Of a stretch of 64,000 nt of DNA, positions 59,341-64,000 are shown piece by piece. The notes under the pieces are model-generated. The model ran no database searches. It was not told the origin of the DNA and saw only the letters and a program-made list of their open reading frames with translations. A program made the position numbers and the translations under genes. The DNA comes from Acrocarpospora catenulata (GTDB lineage: Bacteria; Actinomycetota; Actinomycetes; Streptosporangiales; Streptosporangiaceae). The DNA is taken from positions 1 through 64,000 of the forward strand of contig NZ_JAHCST010000030.1 of assembly GCF_018476525.1 (NCBI RefSeq). The letters are read 5' to 3'. Position 1 is the first letter of the stretch. Each line of letters starts with the position of its first letter.

Positions 59341-59460
59341 TAGCCCTCGAAACTGCGGCCCTCGTGGTGTACAACATCGTACGGGAGTTCGATCGACACC
59401 GTGTTCGATTCGGCGATCTTTCTTCCAGGATTTGGATCTTCCCCGGTGCTGGAGGTGGCG

Positions 59461-60066
59461 ATGCGAGCCACGGAAACGTCCCCAGAGCCTGCCAACCTGA
59501 TACCCCTCCCGACGCCGCACCCGGCGCCGGTTCCCACCTCGGCTTCGTCCGAGGTCGCGACCCCGTTCGCGTCATCGGTTTCCCCGCCGACTCCGATCTC
59601 CGCCGCGATCTCCTTCCCGATCGCGGCTGTCTTTTCGACCCCGCAGGGCTCCGCCGACGCGGAGCCTTCGGTTCGGCCGGCCGCCGCTCGGTCCGCCGGT
59701 TCCTCGCGTAAGGGGGAGCGGGAAGGGCCGAGGCCCGATGTCCGGCACCCGCGTCCGGGCGTACGGCTCACGCGCAGAGGTCGCGTGGTGCTGGTCGCGA
59801 TCGTGGCCGGGTTGGCGCTGACCGTGCTCTGGCTGGGCACCCGCGCCGCCGTCACCGCCTCGACCTCGCCGGTCGGTCCTGATCGCTCGGGCCTGCCGTG
59901 GGTGACCGTGCAGGACGGTGACACCCTCTGGGAGATCGCGGTGGCGGTCGGCGAGGACGAGAATCCGGCCGAGTTGATCCGTCAGATCAAGAACATCAAC
60001 GGCCTCTCGGACTCGCTGATCCGCCCTGGAACCAAGCTTTACTTACCCAGCGGCCACGCCGGCTGA
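59461..60066 (+). CDS. LysM-domain membrane protein, SOS-linked (ChiZ/Rv2719c-like)
   Basis: The 201-residue protein has a Pro/Ser/Ala-rich cytoplasmic part (about residues 1-95), one membrane helix ([20 protein letters not shown], about 108-128) and a C-terminal LysM domain ([20 protein letters not shown], then [11 protein letters not shown]). Genes of this type are divergent from lexA in many actinobacteria; the mycobacterial Rv2719c/ChiZ product is an SOS-induced cell-division inhibitor. A division-arrest role is therefore likely. GGAGGTGGCG precedes ATG 59461; an upstream in-frame start at 59401 is weaker. A terminator follows at 60092. Confidence 0.8.
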   Translation: MRATETSPEPANLIPLPTPHPAPVPTSASSEVATPFASSVSPPTPISAAISFPIAAVFSTPQGSADAEPSVRPAAARSAGSSRKGEREGPRPDVRHPRPGVRLTRRGRVVLVAIVAGLALTVLWLGTRAAVTASTSPVGPDRSGLPWVTVQDGDTLWEIAVAVGEDENPAELIRQIKNINGLSDSLIRPGTKLYLPSGHAG

Positions 60067-60091
60067 AGGTCGTCTACCGTTCTCTGCTGGC

Positions 60092-60124
60092 GGCGACGGA
60101 CGGTGCTCATCACCGACCGTCGCC
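60092..60124 (+). terminator. Terminator of the LysM gene
   Basis: GGCGACGGACGGTG (60092-60105) pairs with the arm at 60111-60124 with one mismatch. It lies 26 bases after the stop. The rest of the 363-base gap before nrdR holds the candidate NrdR boxes and no recognised gene. Confidence 0.7.
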
Positions 60125-60269
60125 GTGCGGTCGGCATGGGGTCAACGAGGCCGGTGGGGTCTGTGGGGCCGACACGCCCGAGCGGCGTGGGCGCGGTCTC
60201 GTTGAGCTGGAACTTCACCTGGATCGTCGTAGCCGACTTGCGATCAACGGTGGGTGCTTCTAGGTTGGA

Positions 60270-60301
60270 CCACAACATCTAGTGGTCACAACCGTGTAGT
60301 T
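60270..60301. promoter_or_regulatory. Candidate NrdR boxes
   Basis: CCACAACATCTAGTGG (60270-60285) fits the NrdR consensus ACACWATATATWGTGT at most core positions. It is followed directly by a weaker TCACAACCGTGTAGTT (60286-60301). They lie about 130-160 bases before nrdR, as expected for autorepression of nrdR-nrdJ. Confidence 0.55.
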
Positions 60302-60429
60302 CACCCACCTCTTGTGTTTCTCTAGGCGCACCGTACCAGTTTGCGGGGCGTGCGGAAGCCTTCCCTGAAGAGGGCTGAAATGGGAAGTAGGGGTGGCGCG
60401 GGGTAGTTGAACCGGAAGGGGGCGAAGGC

Positions 60430-60903
60430 GTGCACTGTCCGTTCTGTCGCCACCCGGACACGCGGGTGGTCGACAGCCGCTCGACGGATGACGGCAGCGC
60501 CATTCGCCGCCGCCGCACGTGCCCGGAGTGCGGTCGCCGGTTCACGACCCAGGAGACGGTGCTGCTGATGGTGAGCAAACGCAGTGGAGTCACCGAGGCG
60601 TTCTCCCGCGACAAGGTGGTCGCCGGGGTGCGCCGGGCCTGTCAGGGCCGCCCGGTGAGCGAGGACGCTCTCGCCCAGCTGGGACAGCGGGTGGAGGAGG
60701 CGATCAGGGCCACCGGAACGGCGGAGATCCCCTCCCACGAGATCGGCCTGGCGATCCTCGGCCCGCTCGGCGACCTGGACGAGGTGGCCTACCTGCGCTT
60801 CGCCTCGGTCTACCGGAGCTTCGAGACCCTGGCCGACTTCGAGGCCGAGATCGAACGCCTCCGCACGGCCGCCGTCAGGAACGCCGAGCACCGAACAACC
60901 TGA
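60430..60903 (+). CDS. nrdR: Transcriptional repressor NrdR
   Basis: The 157-residue protein has the zinc ribbon with C3, C6, C31 and C34 ([21 protein letters not shown]). An ATP-cone follows ([20 protein letters not shown] through [15 protein letters not shown]). NrdR represses ribonucleotide reductase genes when dATP is high. The reductase nrdJ follows after 162 bases, the usual actinobacterial order. GTG 60430 has GGAAGGGGGCGAAGGC upstream. Confidence 0.96.
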   Translation: MHCPFCRHPDTRVVDSRSTDDGSAIRRRRTCPECGRRFTTQETVLLMVSKRSGVTEAFSRDKVVAGVRRACQGRPVSEDALAQLGQRVEEAIRATGTAEIPSHEIGLAILGPLGDLDEVAYLRFASVYRSFETLADFEAEIERLRTAAVRNAEHRTT

Positions 60904-60920
60904 CATAGATGCATTAAGCG

Positions 60921-60999
60921 GACATTGAGTTGAACAATGTCAGTTAGAGCATCAAAGCAGAACAACTGAGCTTCCGTGGCACCGGGGACCCATCCCCGG
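60921..60999. promoter_or_regulatory. Inverted repeats in the nrdR-nrdJ gap
   Basis: GACATTG-N7-CAATGTC (60921-60941) is a perfect seven-base dyad in an AT-rich patch directly after nrdR. CCGGGG-N6-CCCCGG (60982-60999) follows. They may be an internal promoter operator and a leader hairpin for nrdJ. No cobalamin riboswitch motif was recognised. Confidence 0.4.
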
Positions 61000-61065
61000 C
61001 TCCAGCCATCGGACACGACCGGTTTGGTACACGAGGGGCGCGAAAGAGCCCCGGAAGGGGGAGTC

Positions 61066-63900
61066 ATGACGGAGACCGTCAACGGCACATCCGCACGTGG
61101 GGGCAAGCGGGGCCGCGCCAAGGGGCTGAAGATGAAGCGCATCTTCACCACCGCCGGCGTGCACCCGTACGACCAGATCCAGTGGGAGCGCCGTGACGTC
61201 GTCATGACGAACTGGCGGGATGGCTCGGTCAACTTCGAGCAGCGCGGAGTCGAGTTTCCCGACTTCTGGTCCGTGAACGCCGCCAACATCGTCACGACCA
61301 AGTACTTCCGCGGCGCGGTCGGCACCCCCCAGCGGGAGTGGAGCCTGAAGGCCCTGGTTGACCGCGTGGTCGGCGTCTACACCCGGACGGGCATCGAGAA
61401 CGGCTACTTCGCCACCGACGAGGACGCCGAAATCTTCGACCACGAGCTCAAGCACGCCTTGGTCCACCAGCTGTTCAGCTTCAACTCCCCGGTCTGGTTC
61501 AACGTCGGCACGGCCTCTCCGCAGCAGGTCAGCGCGTGCTTCATCCTGGCCGTGGACGACCAGATGGAGTCCATCCTCGACTGGTACAAGGAAGAGGGTG
61601 TGATCTTCAAGGGTGGCTCCGGCTCCGGGGTCAACCTGTCCCGGATCCGTTCCTCCAAGGAACTGCTCTCCAGCGGCGGCACCGCCAGCGGCCCGGTCTC
61701 GTTCATGCGCGGCGCCGACGCCTCGGCCGGCACCATCAAGTCCGGCGGCGCCACCCGCCGGGCCGCCAAGATGGTGGTCCTCGACGTCGATCACCCGGAC
61801 ATCGAGGAGTTCATCGAGACCAAGGCCCGTGAGGAGGACAAGATCCGCGCCCTCCGGGACGCCGGTTTCGACATGGACCTGGGCGGCAAGGACATCGTCT
61901 CCGTGCAGTACCAGAACGCCAACAACTCGGTCCGGGTCTCCGACGAGTTCATGCGCGCGGTCGAGAACGGCGAGCAGTTCGGCCTGCGGGCCCGGCTCAC
62001 CGGCGAGATCATCGAGAAGGTCGAGGCCCGCGACCTGTTCCGGAAGATGGCCCAGGCCGCCTGGGAGTGCGCCGACCCCGGCGTGCAGTACGACGACACC
62101 ATCAACGACTGGCACACCTGCCCGGAGACCGGGCGGATCACCGCGTCCAACCCGTGCTCCGAGTACGTGCACCTGGACAACTCCTCGTGCAACCTGGCCT
62201 CGATCAACCTGCTGAAGTTCCTGAAGGACGATGACACCTTCGACATCGCCGCCTTCGTCCGGCTGACCGAGCTGATCATCACGGCGATGGACATCTCCAT
62301 CACCTTCGCCGACTTCCCGACCGAGAAGATCGCCGAAACCACCCGGGCGTACCGGCAGCTCGGCATCGGCTACGCCAACCTGGGCGCCCTGCTGATGGCC
62401 ACCGGCCACGCCTATGACTCCGACGGCGGCCGGGCCATCGCTGGAGCGATCACCTCGCTGATGACCGGCACCTCCTACCGCCGCTCCGCCGAACTGGCCG
62501 GCATCGTCGGGCCGTACGACGGGTACCAGCGCAACGCCGAGCCGCACAAGCGGGTCATGCGCAAGCACGCCGCCGCCAACGACGACCTGCGCACGCTCGG
62601 CGGCATGGACCTGGCCATCCACGCCGAGGCCGGCAAGCAGTGGCAGGAGTGCCTGAAGCTGGGCGAGAAGCACGGCTACCGGAACGCGCAGGCCTCCCTG
62701 CTGGCCCCGACCGGCACCATCGGCCTGATGATGGACTGCGACACCACCGGCATCGAGCCCGACCTGGCCCTGGTCAAGTTCAAGAAGCTGGTCGGCGGCG
62801 GCTCCATGCAGATCGTCAACCAGACCATCCCGCGCGCGCTGCGCCAGCTCGGCTACCCGGAGGAGCAGGTCGAGGCGATCGTCGCCTACATCGCCGAGCA
62901 CGGCCACGTGGTGGACGCGCCCGGGCTGCGGCCGGAGCACTACGAGGTGTTCGACTGCGCGATGGGCGAGCGGGCCATCGCCCCGATGGGCCACGTGCGG
63001 ATGATGGCGGCCACCCAGCCGTTCCTGTCCGGCGCGATCTCCAAGACGGTCAACCTGCCCGAGTCGGCCTCCGTCGACGACATCGAGCAGGTCTACCTGG
63101 AGGGCTGGAAGCTCGGCCTGAAGGCGCTGGCCGTCTACCGGGACAACTGCAAGGTGGGCCAGCCGCTCTCGGCGACCAAGAAGACCGAGAAGGCCGAGGA
63201 GACGGTCGTCGCCGAGCCGGAGGTCAAGGTCATCGAGGTGGCCCGGCCGACCCGGCGGCGCATGCCCAACCAGCGCCCCAGCATCACCACCCGGTTCACG
63301 GTGGGCGGCGCCAAGGGCTACATGACCGCCTCCTCCTACCCGGAGGACGGTCTGGGCGAGGTCTTCCTGAAGATGTCCAAGCAGGGCTCCACCCTCGCGG
63401 GCGTCATGGACGCCTTCTCCGTCGCCATCTCCATCGGCCTCCAGTACGGCGTGCCGCTGGACACCTACGTGCAGAAGTTCGTCAACATGCGCTTCGAGCC
63501 GGCCGGCATGACCGACGACCCGGACGTGCGCATGGCCCAGTCGGTGATGGACTACATCTTCCGCCGGCTGGCCCTGGACTACCTGCCGTACGAGGACCGC
63601 GCGGCGCTGGGCATCTTCTCGGCCGCCGAGCGCTCCGCCCAGCAGCGTGGGGAGGACCCGGCGGCCCTGGTCGACACCGCGACCCTGGCCCAGTCGGCCC
63701 CCATCGAGGAACACCCGGCCCCCCGCCCCGCCCCCACCTCGCTGCCCGCCCCGACCACCCGCACCGTGGCCGGCTCCCTGGAAAGCCACCAGGGCCGCAC
63801 CGCGGACGCCCCCCTCTGCCTGACCTGCGGCACCAAGATGCGCCCAGCCGGCAGCTGCTACGTCTGCGAGGGCTGCGGCAGCACCAGCGGCTGCAGCTGA
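61066..63900 (+). CDS. nrdJ: Adenosylcobalamin-dependent (class II) ribonucleotide reductase
   Basis: The 944-residue enzyme reduces ribonucleotides to deoxyribonucleotides using B12. Visible blocks are GGSGSGVNLSRIRSSKELLS, the active-site region NPCSEYVHLDNSSCNLASIN with catalytic cysteines, LLAPTGTIGLMMDCDTTGIE, and GYMTASSYPEDGLGE in the C-terminal TSCPD-type domain. The tail has CLTCGTKMRPAGSCYVCEG, a zinc- and redox-active Cys cluster. ATG 61066 is preceded by GGAAGGGGGAGTC; the upstream in-frame start is unlikely. Position after nrdR and the boxes at 60270 indicate NrdR control. A 12-base-pair terminator follows. Confidence 0.96.
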   Translation: MTETVNGTSARGGKRGRAKGLKMKRIFTTAGVHPYDQIQWERRDVVMTNWRDGSVNFEQRGVEFPDFWSVNAANIVTTKYFRGAVGTPQREWSLKALVDRVVGVYTRTGIENGYFATDEDAEIFDHELKHALVHQLFSFNSPVWFNVGTASPQQVSACFILAVDDQMESILDWYKEEGVIFKGGSGSGVNLSRIRSSKELLSSGGTASGPVSFMRGADASAGTIKSGGATRRAAKMVVLDVDHPDIEEFIETKAREEDKIRALRDAGFDMDLGGKDIVSVQYQNANNSVRVSDEFMRAVENGEQFGLRARLTGEIIEKVEARDLFRKMAQAAWECADPGVQYDDTINDWHTCPETGRITASNPCSEYVHLDNSSCNLASINLLKFLKDDDTFDIAAFVRLTELIITAMDISITFADFPTEKIAETTRAYRQLGIGYANLGALLMATGHAYDSDGGRAIAGAITSLMTGTSYRRSAELAGIVGPYDGYQRNAEPHKRVMRKHAAANDDLRTLGGMDLAIHAEAGKQWQECLKLGEKHGYRNAQASLLAPTGTIGLMMDCDTTGIEPDLALVKFKKLVGGGSMQIVNQTIPRALRQLGYPEEQVEAIVAYIAEHGHVVDAPGLRPEHYEVFDCAMGERAIAPMGHVRMMAATQPFLSGAISKTVNLPESASVDDIEQVYLEGWKLGLKALAVYRDNCKVGQPLSATKKTEKAEETVVAEPEVKVIEVARPTRRRMPNQRPSITTRFTVGGAKGYMTASSYPEDGLGEVFLKMSKQGSTLAGVMDAFSVAISIGLQYGVPLDTYVQKFVNMRFEPAGMTDDPDVRMAQSVMDYIFRRLALDYLPYEDRAALGIFSAAERSAQQRGEDPAALVDTATLAQSAPIEEHPAPRPAPTSLPAPTTRTVAGSLESHQGRTADAPLCLTCGTKMRPAGSCYVCEGCGSTSGCS

Positions 63901-63912
63901 TCATGTCGCCTC

Positions 63913-63942
63913 CCGGGGCCGAGGGGATTTCCTCGGCCCCGG
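63913..63942 (+). terminator. nrdJ terminator
   Basis: CCGGGGCCGAGG, loop GGATTT, CCTCGGCCCCGG: a perfect 12-base-pair stem starting 12 bases after the nrdJ stop. Confidence 0.85.
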
Positions 63943-63962
63943 TGGGACGGGAGGGGGACGGT

Positions 63963-64000
63963 GTGGACGCGGCCCGGTGGGTGCAGGTCGGGGACGGGGT
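63963..64000 (+). CDS. Start of a further gene, possibly MBL-fold hydrolase (partial)
   Basis: GTG 63963 follows GGGAGGGGGACGGT and opens a frame MDAARWVQVGDGV that runs off the window. The WVQVGDGV pattern resembles the first strand of actinobacterial MBL-fold metallo-hydrolases, but 12 residues are too few to be sure. GTG 63961 is an alternative start in another frame. Confidence 0.4.
   Translation, partial: MDAARWVQVGDG

Noticed and set aside
59385-59410. Second SOS box in the lexA/LysM region
   Set aside because: TCGACACCGTGTTCGA has two mismatches at the most conserved inner positions, so it is not called.
60039-60278. 79-codon minus-strand frame between the LysM gene and nrdR
   Set aside because: No recognisable family, poor start context, and it overlaps a terminator and approaches the NrdR boxes.
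60904-61065. Cobalamin riboswitch before nrdJ
   Set aside because: Expected in principle for a B12-related gene, but the B12-box and the core kissing-loop motifs are not seen.
60952-63789. Very long open frame on the minus strand opposite nrdJ (over 900 codons)
   Set aside because: It is an antisense shadow caused by GC-rich codon bias of nrdJ; the product is low-complexity Val/Gly/Asp/His sequence without family similarity. The long minus-strand frame opposite leuS (45669-48122) and the long plus-strand frame over 43.9-45.5 kb are rejected for the same reason.

Overview
The window is very GC-rich chromosomal DNA of a filamentous, high-GC actinomycete. A class II (B12-dependent) ribonucleotide reductase behind nrdR and lexA, an adjacent gene pair for 10-methyl branched fatty acids, the DUF4192, EI24, DUF3616 and DUF1707 families, many GTG/TTG starts, and secreted xylanase and cellulase together suggest a soil saprophyte of the Streptosporangiales type (Streptosporangium, Nonomuraea or Microbispora relatives). 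This placement is inference; no rRNA or tRNA gene was seen.

Layout. 0-14.8 kb: F420/NADP-type oxidoreductase, metallo-hydrolase, GH10 xylanase with CGAAA-type operator boxes, an anti-sigma partner-switching pair (STAS plus REC-GAF-SpoIIE phosphatase), a GlxA-like regulator, an MFS exporter, housekeeping and hypothetical genes, an FtsH paralogue and a CASTOR/POLLUX-like ion channel. 14.9-16.3 kb: a solo TnpB (IS200/IS605-group) element with intact RuvC residues and end hairpins, inserted just upstream of maf. 16.3-24.2 kb: small metabolic and hypothetical genes, an unannotated HxlR-regulator remnant, an RlpA-like gene and a degenerate intergenic repeat. 24.2-31.1 kb: a GbsR/MarR-type regulator with a Gly-Pro-Asp tail and a perfect operator, an FAD monooxygenase, ATP-dependent DNA ligase, FKBP, a stress protein, GuaB1 and a GyrI-like protein.

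31.2-43.9 kb is lipid-rich: an alpha-methylacyl-CoA racemase/CaiB-family enzyme, a Ser/Thr kinase, the FAD reductase and methyltransferase pair for 10-methyl fatty acids, a secreted CBM35-FN3 protein, and a fadD gene divergent from a GMC oxidoreductase and two P450s across a perfect TetR-like operator. The set looks suited to making or oxidising branched lipids or sterol side chains.

43.9-50.8 kb: a membrane-anchored Pro/Gln-rich protein (paralogue of the gene at 9.5 kb), then leuS preceded by a short leader peptide with three consecutive leucine codons, strong hairpins and a U-tract terminator, i.e. a ribosome-mediated attenuator. A GH5-FN3-FN3-CBM2 cellulase follows. 50.9-58.4 kb: a MalY-type lyase, then a leftward catabolic unit of FAD monooxygenase, CUT2-type ABC transporter, LysR regulator and cupin. 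58.5-64 kb: lexA divergent from a LysM protein across an SOS box, then nrdR and nrdJ, and the first codons of a further gene.

The strongest candidates for a second look are the leuS leader, the TnpB element with its inferred guide, the branched-lipid neighbourhood and the ABC/monooxygenase operon. No CRISPR array, prophage or biosynthetic megasynthase was seen.
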